A stretch of 64,000 bases of DNA from Jiella mangrovi (GTDB lineage: Bacteria; Pseudomonadota; Alphaproteobacteria; Rhizobiales; Rhizobiaceae): assembly GCF_017815135.1 (NCBI RefSeq), contig NZ_JAGJCF010000005.1:248001-312000 (forward strand). Reading direction: 5' to 3'. The translations under genes and the position numbers were made by a program. Numbering within the stretch: position 1 is the first letter of the stretch; every line of letters starts with the position of its first letter. Below are positions 57,049 through 64,000 of the stretch, piece by piece. The notes under the pieces are model-generated. The model did not search any database and was not told the origin of the DNA. It was given only the letters and a program-made list of their open reading frames with translations.

Positions 57049-57786
57049 ATGGAATGGCGTGAGGAGGCGATCGTTCTCGGCGTCCGGCGTCATGGCGAGA
57101 CGAGCGTCATCGCCGAGGTGATGACGCGCTCGCGCGGCCGGCATCTCGGCATCGTGCGCGGCGGGCGGTCGCGACGGCAGCAGCCGGTGCTGCAGCCGGG
57201 CAATACTGTCGAGGCCCATTGGCGGGCGCGGCTCGACGAGCATATGGGCACCTTCATCCTCGAACCTTTGACGCTTCGCGCCGCCTCGCTGATCGAAAGC
57301 GCCGCGGCTCTGAACGCCGTGCAGCTGGCGGCGGCGCATCTCAGGCTTCTGGCCGAGCGCGATCCGCATCCGCGGCTTTACGACGGTCTCGCCGTCATCC
57401 TCGAGCATCTCGCCGAGCCACAGACGACGTCGGCCCTGATGCTGCGCTTCGAGATCGCGCTGCTCGAAGAACTCGGCTTCGGCCTCGACTTGGCACAATG
57501 CGCCGCCACCGGGCAGACGAGCGACCTCGTCTATGTCTCGCCGAAGACCGGCCGGGCCGTCAGCCGCGAGGCGGGAGCGCCCTGGCACGACAAGCTCCTG
57601 CCGTTGCCGGCGTTCCTGGCGAAGGAAGGCGGCGATGAGGGAGCCGCGGAAATCGCGCAAGGCTTTCGCCTGACCGGCTATTTCCTCGCCCGCAACGTCT
57701 TCGAGCCGCGCGGCCTCAAGGAGCCCGAAGCGCGCCACGGGCTGATCGCTGCGCTGGCGAAAGATGCGCGTCGAGAGGCCGTTTGA
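57049..57786 (+). CDS. recO: DNA repair protein RecO
   Basis: 245-aa recombination mediator that works with RecR to load RecA. The N-terminal OB fold opens [39 protein letters not shown], matching alphaproteobacterial RecO, and the helical part contains [24 protein letters not shown]. The ATG at 57049 has GAGGGG upstream and lies 20 bp after era. It ends convergently with an MFS transporter gene; an 8-bp hairpin CGAGCGGC/GCCGCTCG (57789-57820) lies between. Confidence 0.94.
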   Translation: MEWREEAIVLGVRRHGETSVIAEVMTRSRGRHLGIVRGGRSRRQQPVLQPGNTVEAHWRARLDEHMGTFILEPLTLRAASLIESAAALNAVQLAAAHLRLLAERDPHPRLYDGLAVILEHLAEPQTTSALMLRFEIALLEELGFGLDLAQCAATGQTSDLVYVSPKTGRAVSREAGAPWHDKLLPLPAFLAKEGGDEGAAEIAQGFRLTGYFLARNVFEPRGLKEPEARHGLIAALAKDARREAV

Positions 57787-57795
57787 AGCGAGCGG

Positions 57796-59025
57796 CTAAA
57801 CCGCCAGCGCCGGCCGCTCGACCGCCGTCTCCCGGATCGGCCAGTGCATCACGGCCGCGATCAGGCCGAGGACGACGCCGAGCCACCAGACCGCGTCGTA
57901 GGAGCCGGTTGTCTCGTAGAGATAGCCGCCGAGCCACACGCCGAGAAACGAGCCGACCTGGTGGGACAGGAACACCATGCCGCCGAGGAGGCCGAGATAT
58001 TTCGTGCCGAACATGATGGCGACGAGGGCATTGGTCGGCGGGACGGTGGAGAGCCAGAGGAGGCCCATGACGACGGCGAAGACGACCACCGTCGCAGGCG
58101 TGATCGGCGTCAGCAGGAACAGCGTCACGACGACCGAGCGGGCGATGTAGATCAAGGCGAGGAAATGCGGCTTCGAGACGCGCTGGCCGATGATCCCCGA
58201 TGAGATCGAGCCGATGATGTTGAAGAAGCCGATCAGCGCCATCGCGACCACCGCCCATCTCGGTGCGATGCCGATGTCTGCGAGGAAGGCGGGAAAATGC
58301 GCCGTGATGAATGCGACCTGGAAGCCGCAGACGAAGAAGCCGGCGGTGAGGAGAAGGTAGCTCTTCGTCGCGAAGGCCTCGGAGAGCGCGGCGCCCATGG
58401 TCTGCTCGATCTCGGGCTTGAGGTCGCGCCGGATCTGGCTGTTGCCCTTCAAGGCCACGGACAGAAGCGGCACGAGAAGCATGATGGCGGAGAGAACAAG
58501 CAGCGCGTCGGACCAGCCATAGCTGTCGATCAGGGCTTGCGAGAGCGGCGCGAAGACGAACATGCCCGCCGAGCCCGCCGCCGTGCCGAGGCCGAAGACG
58601 AAGGAACGCTGTTCGGCGCTGACGCGCCGGGCAAAGGCCGCGAGCACGATGCCGAAGGAGCCTGCCGCGACGCCGAGACCGACGAGGACGCCCGAGCCGA
58701 TCGTCAGGAAGAAGGGCGAGGGCGCGACCGCGGTCAGGGCAAGTCCCGCCGCATAAAGAAGACCCGACAGAACGAGGACCCGCGCCGTGCCCCATTTGTC
58801 GGCGATCGCGCCGAACAGCGGCTGTCCGGCGCCCCAGCAGAGATTCTGAATGGCGATCGCTAGGGCGAATTCGTCCCGGCTCCAGCCGGTATCCGTCAGC
58901 ATCGGCAGCTGGAAGAAGCCGATCGCCGAGCGCGGGCCGAAGGTCAGGAGCGCGATCAGGCAGCCGGCACCGATGGCGAGGAGCGTCGCGCCGTCCGCAT
59001 TGCTTCGGGCAGATGGAGTGCTCAT
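57796..59025 (-). CDS. Major facilitator superfamily transporter
   Basis: 409-aa, about 12 transmembrane helices. The helix 2-3 loop motif GAIADKWGTARVLVLSG is the MFS signature. The general pattern (TFGPRSAIGFFQLPM at the start, then GWSRDEFALAIAIQNLCWG) resembles monocarboxylate/oxalate-type MFS proteins. Substrate and direction are unknown. Divergent from panC, so a link to pantothenate traffic is possible but not supported by any motif. Confidence 0.85.
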   Translation of the reverse strand: MSTPSARSNADGATLLAIGAGCLIALLTFGPRSAIGFFQLPMLTDTGWSRDEFALAIAIQNLCWGAGQPLFGAIADKWGTARVLVLSGLLYAAGLALTAVAPSPFFLTIGSGVLVGLGVAAGSFGIVLAAFARRVSAEQRSFVFGLGTAAGSAGMFVFAPLSQALIDSYGWSDALLVLSAIMLLVPLLSVALKGNSQIRRDLKPEIEQTMGAALSEAFATKSYLLLTAGFFVCGFQVAFITAHFPAFLADIGIAPRWAVVAMALIGFFNIIGSISSGIIGQRVSKPHFLALIYIARSVVVTLFLLTPITPATVVVFAVVMGLLWLSTVPPTNALVAIMFGTKYLGLLGGMVFLSHQVGSFLGVWLGGYLYETTGSYDAVWWLGVVLGLIAAVMHWPIRETAVERPALAV

Positions 59026-59219
59026 TGCGGAAAGGCCTCCGGACGAATTGCGGCGATCGCTCTTCTACGCGCCAAACGGCTCAGGGCATAACGACGAATT
59101 CATATCGCAGCTATCAGAATTTGCGATGCGCCCCACGCACGAAACCGGCCGTTCACGCCTTCCGCTCCGCCCCGCAAGCCGTTAGAAGGCCGACCTGGTG
59201 AGGAAACGGACATAGACCC

Positions 59220-60074
59220 GTGAAACAACACGAAACGATCGCGGATCTGAGGGCTGCCCTCGATCCGCTGCGCAGCGCCGGCATAAGCATCGGCGTCGTG
59301 CCGACCATGGGCTATCTCCATGCCGGCCATCTGGAGCTCGTGCGCCGGGCCTGCAAGGAGAACGACGTCGTGGTCGTGACGATCTTCGTCAACCCGACCC
59401 AGTTCGGCCCGAGGGAAGACTTCTCGACCTATCCGCGCGACATGGAGCGCGACCTCGCCATGCTCCGTGCCGCTTCGGTCGATCACGTCTTCACGCCGGG
59501 CGTCGACGAGATCTATCCGCAACCGCTCGAGACCGCGATCGTGCCGAAGCGGCTCGGCGAGATGCTGATCGGCAAGGCGAGGCCCGGCCACTTCACCGGC
59601 GTCGCCACCGTCGTCGCCAAGCTGTTCAACATCGTCCAGCCGGGCAGGGCCTATTTCGGCGAGAAGGATTTTCAGCAGCTGACCGTCATCCGCCGCATGG
59701 TGGCGGACCTGAATTTCGCGGTCGAGATCGTCGGTGTGCCGACGGTACGCGAGGAAGACGGGCTCGCCATGTCGTCGCGCAACGTCCGCCTTTCGCCGGA
59801 GGAGAGGCAAGCAGCGCGGGTGCTCTCGGCGGCGCTTGCGGAAGGCGCTGCGATGATCGAGGCGGGAGAGGCGTCGCCGGAGGTGGTGCTCGGCAAAATG
59901 AGGGCGACGATTGAGGCGCAGCAAGGCGTCGCGTTGCGCTCCCTCGACATCTGCGACGTCGGCAATCTTGCCGCGGTGGAGCGGATCGACGGGCCGGTGG
60001 TCATCCTGGTGACGGCGCAGGTCGGGCCGGTCCTTCTGATCGATCAGCACGAGGCGCGGCCGCAGCCGAGCTGA
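59220..60074 (+). CDS. panC: Pantothenate synthetase
   Basis: 284-aa ligase joining pantoate and beta-alanine using ATP. The [14 protein letters not shown] motif (HIGH-like) lies near residue 28, [18 protein letters not shown] near 60, GEKDFQQL near 148 and the KMSKS-like [11 protein letters not shown] near 183. It starts with GTG at 59220. It pairs with panB 49 bp downstream; coaBC, later in the same pathway, lies at 9.2 kb. Confidence 0.95.
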   Translation: MKQHETIADLRAALDPLRSAGISIGVVPTMGYLHAGHLELVRRACKENDVVVVTIFVNPTQFGPREDFSTYPRDMERDLAMLRAASVDHVFTPGVDEIYPQPLETAIVPKRLGEMLIGKARPGHFTGVATVVAKLFNIVQPGRAYFGEKDFQQLTVIRRMVADLNFAVEIVGVPTVREEDGLAMSSRNVRLSPEERQAARVLSAALAEGAAMIEAGEASPEVVLGKMRATIEAQQGVALRSLDICDVGNLAAVERIDGPVVILVTAQVGPVLLIDQHEARPQPS

Positions 60075-60123
60075 GCGGTCCGCCGGAGGGCGGCTTCGCA
60101 GAGAATTGGACGGGAGACATTCG

Positions 60124-60942
60124 ATGAGCGCGCAAAAACCCGAAAGACGACGGACGGCGCCGGACATTCTCGCCCGCAAGGGCGGCGAGCCGATCGTCTC
60201 GCTCACCGCCTACAGCGCGGCGCTGGCGCCCTTCGTCGACCCGCTCGTCGACTTCATCCTCGTCGGCGACAGCCTCGGCATGGTCGAGCACGCGATGGAA
60301 TCGACGCTGTCGGTCAGCCTCGACCTGATGATCGCCCACGGGCGGGCGGTGGTGCGCTCGACCGCGCAATCGCTGATCGTCGTCGATATGCCCTTCGGCA
60401 GCTACGAAGCCTCGAAGGAAGACGCCTTCCGCGCGGCCGCAAGGCTGATGGCCGAGACCGGCTGCGGGGCGGTCAAGCTCGAAGGCGGCGTGCCGATGGC
60501 CGAGACCATCGCCTTCATCGCCGCGCGCGGTATTCCGGTGATGGCCCATGTCGGGCTGACGCCGCAGGCGGTCAACGCGCTGGGCGGTTTCAAGAGCCAG
60601 GGCCACGACGCGGCGGCGCGGGAGAAGATCCTCGCCGACGCGGTGGCGGTGTCGCAGGCGGGAGCCTTTGCCGTCGTCGTCGAGGGCGTCGTCGCGCCGC
60701 TGGCCGAGGAGATCACCCGCGCCGTCGCGATCCCCACAATCGGCATCGGCGCCTCGAGCGCCTGCGACGGGCAGATCCTCGTCCTCAACGACATGCTCGG
60801 CCTGACGCCGCGCGTGCCGAAATTCGTCAAGCGCTACGGGGCGATCGGCGAGGCGGTCGCGAGTGCCGTGGCGGCCTATGCCGAGGAGGTGCGGGAGCGA
60901 AGCTTTCCGGGCGAGGCGCAGACCTACAAGCCGCGCGGCTGA
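60124..60942 (+). CDS. panB: 3-methyl-2-oxobutanoate hydroxymethyltransferase
   Basis: 272-aa enzyme that makes ketopantoate from alpha-ketoisovalerate and methylene-tetrahydrofolate. The family opening ISLTAYSA-type segment ([17 protein letters not shown]), [34 protein letters not shown] and [25 protein letters not shown] are all present. GGGAG precedes the ATG at 60124; an ATG at 60106 is an alternative. Convergent with the Gre-like gene. Confidence 0.95.
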   Translation: MSAQKPERRRTAPDILARKGGEPIVSLTAYSAALAPFVDPLVDFILVGDSLGMVEHAMESTLSVSLDLMIAHGRAVVRSTAQSLIVVDMPFGSYEASKEDAFRAAARLMAETGCGAVKLEGGVPMAETIAFIAARGIPVMAHVGLTPQAVNALGGFKSQGHDAAAREKILADAVAVSQAGAFAVVVEGVVAPLAEEITRAVAIPTIGIGASSACDGQILVLNDMLGLTPRVPKFVKRYGAIGEAVASAVAAYAEEVRERSFPGEAQTYKPRG

Positions 60943-60964
60943 GTAGGGCGACTGAGCCCCCAAT

Positions 60965-61429
60965 TCATTCGATCGAGACGATCTCCGCTTCGCTCGGGCC
61001 GGCGCGGACCCGGTCGCCTTCCTCCTTGCCGACGAGCTGGCGCGCCAGTGGCGAGAGGTAGGAGATCAGCCCCTTCGGCGGATCGGCCTCGTCGATGCCG
61101 ACGATCCGGTAGCTCTGGACGGTGCCGTCCGGCCGCCGGATCGCGACGCGCTGGCCGAACTGGACGACCTCGGTCTCGGCGGAGGGCACCGTGAGCTGCG
61201 CCGTCGAGCGGCGGGCGCGCCAGTATCTGAGGTCGCGGTTGATCATCGCCATAGCGATCTTGTCGCTGGCCGAGCGCGCCTCCTCGAGCGATGCCTCGGC
61301 CTTGGCGATCTCCGCCTCGAGCATGTCGAGGCCCCGCTCGGTGACGAAGTTCGGGTCCGAACCGAGATCGCGTTCGGGCAAACCTTCGACCTGATCCTCA
61401 TTGGGCTCCTTGACGAATGCGACGCTCAT
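60965..61429 (-). CDS. GreA/GreB-family transcription factor with atypical coiled-coil tip
   Basis: 154 aa. The C-terminal FKBP-like Gre domain is clear (FGQRVAIRRPDGTVQSYRIVGIDEADPPKGLISYLSPLARQL, split by GKEEGD). The N-terminal helical hairpin is shorter and lacks the acidic DLKENAEY motif that GreA uses to trigger RNA cleavage; INRDLRYWRARR stands there instead. It may bind the polymerase secondary channel without classical cleavage activity. GAGAGGAC precedes the ATG at 61429. Convergent with panB. Confidence 0.8.
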   Translation of the reverse strand: MSVAFVKEPNEDQVEGLPERDLGSDPNFVTERGLDMLEAEIAKAEASLEEARSASDKIAMAMINRDLRYWRARRSTAQLTVPSAETEVVQFGQRVAIRRPDGTVQSYRIVGIDEADPPKGLISYLSPLARQLVGKEEGDRVRAGPSEAEIVSIE

Positions 61430-61791
61430 GGGACGGTCCTCTCTTGGTGCATGCTTTAAGGGGCGCAACCCGTGGCTGACGATATATGGCGGCGATTGAC
61501 GGGGCAAAACCCGTGGCGATCCGCCGTGTGCCGTGTGTCGCTCAGGATCGCTCCGTGTTCGAGACGTCTCGCCGTTTCGGTGGCGGTTTCGGCGACGCCG
61601 GGACGTCGCATTTCCAGTGTGGCCTGGATGTGTGGACCCGGCGATGTTTTATTCGCCGAGATGTTGGTGTCCGGCGGGTGGGTTTCATCAATTGGTAAGC
61701 ATGACGGGCGCACTGCTCGGGGGAGTGTTCATCGATCGGCGTCGTGCATCCGAGCCCCGCGCCGCTTCGATCTTGTGGATCGCCCCGCGTC
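61430..61791. promoter_or_regulatory. 362-bp divergent region between Gre-like and ftsI-like genes
   Basis: No gene is credible. A 17-bp direct repeat, GGGGCGCAACCCGTGGC (61460-61476) and GGGGCAAAACCCGTGGC (61501-61517), recurs with a 41-bp period and two mismatches. This is about four helical turns, so it could be paired operator sites. A TTTTATTC stretch at 61648 is the only AT-rich spot. Confidence 0.4.
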
Positions 61792-63483
61792 ATGAAATTC
61801 GCTTCCAGATCAACCCCGGCCGCCAGCCGATCGAAACGCGCCGTCGAGCACGGCCGTGACGGCAGGTCCCGCACGGCGCTGACATCGGCAATGTTCCTCT
61901 TGGCATTCGCCACGATCATCGGTCGCCTCGTCTGGTTCGGTGGCTTTGAGCCCGGCCGGATCGACGGCATGTTCGTTTCGAGCATTCCCGCCTCGAACCG
62001 GCCGGACATCGTCGACCGACATGGCGAGATCCTGGCGACGGATATCCGCACGGCGTCGCTTTTTGCCGAGCCCAAGCGGATCATCGACGCCGACGAGGCG
62101 ACCGAAGCGGTGTTGACGGTTCTCCCGCAACTCGATCCGGGCGCGCTTTACAGGAAGCTCAGCTCGAAATCGGGATTCGCCTGGCTGAGCCGCGGGCTGA
62201 CGCCGATGCAGCAACAGGCGGTCTTCAATCTCGGCATTCCCGGGATCGGCTTCCGCACCGAGACGCGGCGGTTCTATCCGGGCGGCTCGGAAGCCGCCCA
62301 TGTGCTCGGCCTGACGAATATCGACAATCGCGGCATCTCCGGCATGGAGAAATATCTCGACGACAGCGGCTTCAACGCGCTTCAGGCCACCGGGCTGAAC
62401 CGGAAAGAGGGTCTGAAGGCTTTCAGGCTTTCCATTGACCGCAACGTGCAGCACGTCGTTCACGAGGAACTGGTGCGCGCCTTGAAGGAATATCGGGCGA
62501 TCGCGGCCGGCGGCGTCATTCTCGATGTCGACACGGGCGAGATCATCGCGATGGCGTCCGTCCCCGATTACAACCTCAACGACGCGGGGGACGCGCCGCT
62601 CAAGAAAGAGAACCTGAACCGGATGTCGGCGGGCACGTTCGAGATGGGCTCGACCTTCAAGATCTTCACGACCGCGATGGCGCTCGACTTCGGCGTCGTC
62701 AATATCAACTCGCAGGTGGCAACGTCGCCGTTTCACGTGGCCGGCCATACGTTCCGGGAATTCCACAACGAGGGCAACTGGCTCTCGGTGCCGGACATCT
62801 TCAAGTTCTCGTCGAATGTCGGCTCGGCCCGCGAGGCGGACATGGTGGGCACCGACCGGCACCGGGAATTTCTCACCCGGCTTGGCCTCTTGTCCAAGAT
62901 GAAGACGGAACTTCCCGAGGTCGCGATGCCGACCCAGCCGCATGTCTGGAAGAAGATCAATTCGATGACGATCGCCTTCGGCCACGGCGTTTCGACGACG
63001 CCGCTCAACACAGCCGTCGCGGCGGCGGCCCTGATCAATGGCGGCTACTATGTTCCGCCGACCTTCCTGCCACGGACCGAGGAGGAGGCGGCCGCCATCC
63101 GCCGGCAGATCGTCAACCCCCAAACGTCGCTCGACATGCGCGCGATCTTCAAGCTCAATGGCGAAGAAGGCACCGGCCGGCAGGCCGACGTTCCCGGCTA
63201 TCACGTCGGCGGCAAGACCGGCACGGCCGAAAAGGTCGAGCACGGCAAATACAATCACAACAAGCGCTTCAACGCCTTCGTCGGGGCATTTCCGATCGAC
63301 AAGCCGCGCTACATCGTCATGTCGATCATCGACGAGCCGCAGGTGGAAAAAGGCAAGCCCAATGCCCAGGCCGGATGGAACGCGGCGCCGATGGTGGGCA
63401 ACATGGTGCGCGGCGCCGCGACGTTCCTGAATGTCAAGCCGACATTCGGTGAGGTGGGGCAGCATCTCATGCGGGAGTATTGA
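61792..63483 (+). CDS. FtsI/PBP3-like peptidoglycan D,D-transpeptidase
   Basis: 563-aa class B penicillin-binding protein. One N-terminal membrane helix (about 30-48), a pedestal domain (NRPDIVDRHGEILATDI) and the transpeptidase follow. All three active-site motifs are intact: S287-TFK290, SSN (340-342) and KTG (475-477) in GGKTGTAEK. It resembles FtsI, which crosslinks septal peptidoglycan. It is not flanked by mraW, ftsL or murE, the normal division-cluster neighbours, so it may be a paralogue. ATG at 61792; a GTG at 61744 is an alternative. Confidence 0.85.
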   Translation: MKFASRSTPAASRSKRAVEHGRDGRSRTALTSAMFLLAFATIIGRLVWFGGFEPGRIDGMFVSSIPASNRPDIVDRHGEILATDIRTASLFAEPKRIIDADEATEAVLTVLPQLDPGALYRKLSSKSGFAWLSRGLTPMQQQAVFNLGIPGIGFRTETRRFYPGGSEAAHVLGLTNIDNRGISGMEKYLDDSGFNALQATGLNRKEGLKAFRLSIDRNVQHVVHEELVRALKEYRAIAAGGVILDVDTGEIIAMASVPDYNLNDAGDAPLKKENLNRMSAGTFEMGSTFKIFTTAMALDFGVVNINSQVATSPFHVAGHTFREFHNEGNWLSVPDIFKFSSNVGSAREADMVGTDRHREFLTRLGLLSKMKTELPEVAMPTQPHVWKKINSMTIAFGHGVSTTPLNTAVAAAALINGGYYVPPTFLPRTEEEAAAIRRQIVNPQTSLDMRAIFKLNGEEGTGRQADVPGYHVGGKTGTAEKVEHGKYNHNKRFNAFVGAFPIDKPRYIVMSIIDEPQVEKGKPNAQAGWNAAPMVGNMVRGAATFLNVKPTFGEVGQHLMREY

Positions 63484-63552
63484 GGCGGAAGGCGGCTGCG
63501 TCCAGACGCCCGAAATCTTGCCGCCGGGGCACCCGCTCGGGAAGCCTGCCGG

Positions 63553-64000
63553 TCAAATCGCCGGCTGGTTGACCCGCTTCGACAGTTCCGCCGCGCTCTC
63601 GACGCGTTCGGAATAGCGGTCGGTGAGGGCGGCAGAGCGGCCTCTGGTCATGTAGGTGAACTTCGTCAGCTCTTCGCAGACGTCGACGATGCGCTCGTAA
63701 AGGGCGGACGGCTTCATCCGGCCGGCCTCGTCGAACTCGTTGAAGGCTTTCGGCACCGAGGACTGGTTGGGGATCGTCACCATGCGCATCCAGCGGCCGA
63801 GGATGCGCAGCTGGTTGACGGCGTTGAAGCTCTGGGAGCCGCCTGAGACCTGCATCACCGCCAGCGTCTTGCCCTGGGTCGGGCGCACCGCGCCTTGCGA
63901 CAGCGGAATCCAGTCGATCTGCGCCTTCATGATGCCGGTCATGGCGCCGTGGCGCTCGGGGCTGACCCAGACCATGCCTTCCGACCATTTGGCGAGATCG
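63553..64000 (-). CDS. arsH: ArsH-like NADPH-dependent FMN reductase (partial: N-terminus outside the window)
   Basis: The visible 149 C-terminal codons include [55 protein letters not shown] and [18 protein letters not shown], which match ArsH of arsenic resistance operons almost word for word. ArsH oxidises organoarsenicals or acts as a quinone/azo reductase. The tail [14 protein letters not shown] is local. The start lies beyond 64000, so I cannot see whether arsR/arsC/acr3 are next. Convergent with the ftsI-like gene. Confidence 0.9.
   Translation of the reverse strand, partial: DLAKWSEGMVWVSPERHGAMTGIMKAQIDWIPLSQGAVRPTQGKTLAVMQVSGGSQSFNAVNQLRILGRWMRMVTIPNQSSVPKAFNEFDEAGRMKPSALYERIVDVCEELTKFTYMTRGRSAALTDRYSERVESAAELSKRVNQPAI

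Noticed and set aside
55996-57786. 596-aa frame joining an era mirror frame to RecO
   Set aside because: The first part is an out-of-frame reading of era, which has all its GTPase motifs in another frame. RecO starts cleanly at 57049.

Overview
The window is a 64-kb, GC-rich, gene-dense stretch of an alphaproteobacterial chromosome, most likely from the order Hyphomicrobiales (Rhizobiales). Gene order supports this: dnaN-dnaA-rpsT-enoyl-CoA hydratase-mutM / ubiE-ubiB-coaBC-dut, the yejAABEF-nudix-ghrA block, cycM-kdsB-pheA, dapA-smpB-UDG-LabA-rpoZ-rsh-pyrE, and lepB-rnc-era-recO are all rhizobial-type neighbourhoods. Hyphomicrobiales-style palindromic repeats and a cluster of GANTC (CcrM) sites upstream of dnaA fit as well. 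An Aurantimonadaceae-like genome is possible, but that is a guess from general style. Almost everything is chromosomal core. I see no prophage, insertion sequence, CRISPR array, tRNA or rRNA.

Layout. 1-3.8 kb: replication initiation (dnaN partial, dnaA, an overlapping rhodanese gene), a 654-bp AT-rich GANTC-dense spacer, and rpsT with a recognisable promoter and terminator. 3.9-10.9 kb: enoyl-CoA hydratase and mutM leftward; ubiE-ubiB rightward, then a VapBC-type toxin-antitoxin pair overlapping coaBC-dut. 10.9-18.6 kb: a GGDEF diguanylate cyclase, cysK with a hairpin-rich leader, stress genes (periplasmic msrA, dps), a CPA1 Na+/H+ antiporter, and a repeat-filled spacer. 18.6-28.4 kb: transaldolase, priA, a Tat-exported PhoD phosphatase, typA and an OhrR-type regulator. 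28.6-39.4 kb: ghrA, a Nudix hydrolase and a Yej-type peptide ABC transporter (two substrate-binding proteins, YejB, YejE, YejF), with a second toxin-antitoxin pair between yejE and yejF. 39.6-47.9 kb: a di-haem membrane cytochrome c, kdsB, pheA, an alpha/beta hydrolase, a soluble lytic transglycosylase, dapA and smpB. 48-57.8 kb: phosphoesterase, type-5 UDG, LabA-like NYN protein, rpoZ, rsh (ppGpp), pyrE, DUF2062, lepB, rnc, era, recO. 57.8-64 kb: MFS transporter, panC-panB, a Gre-like factor, an FtsI-like transpeptidase and a partial arsH.

How the genes fit together. Much of the window serves growth: replication and repair (dnaA, dnaN, mutM, priA, recO, udg, dut), translation (rpsT, typA, smpB, era, rnc), the stringent response (rpoZ-rsh), CoA supply (panC, panB, coaBC), ubiquinone synthesis, and envelope building (kdsB, dapA, ftsI, slt, lepB). 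The most unusual architecture is that both PIN-toxin modules sit inside conserved core operons. One is locked by a 4-nt ATGA overlap to the CoA-biosynthesis gene coaBC; the other splits the permease and ATPase genes of the Yej transporter. Other points for a second look are the cysK leader hairpins, the tandem-haem CycM-like cytochrome, the GANTC cluster upstream of dnaA, the ftsI-like gene outside a division cluster, and several repeat families.
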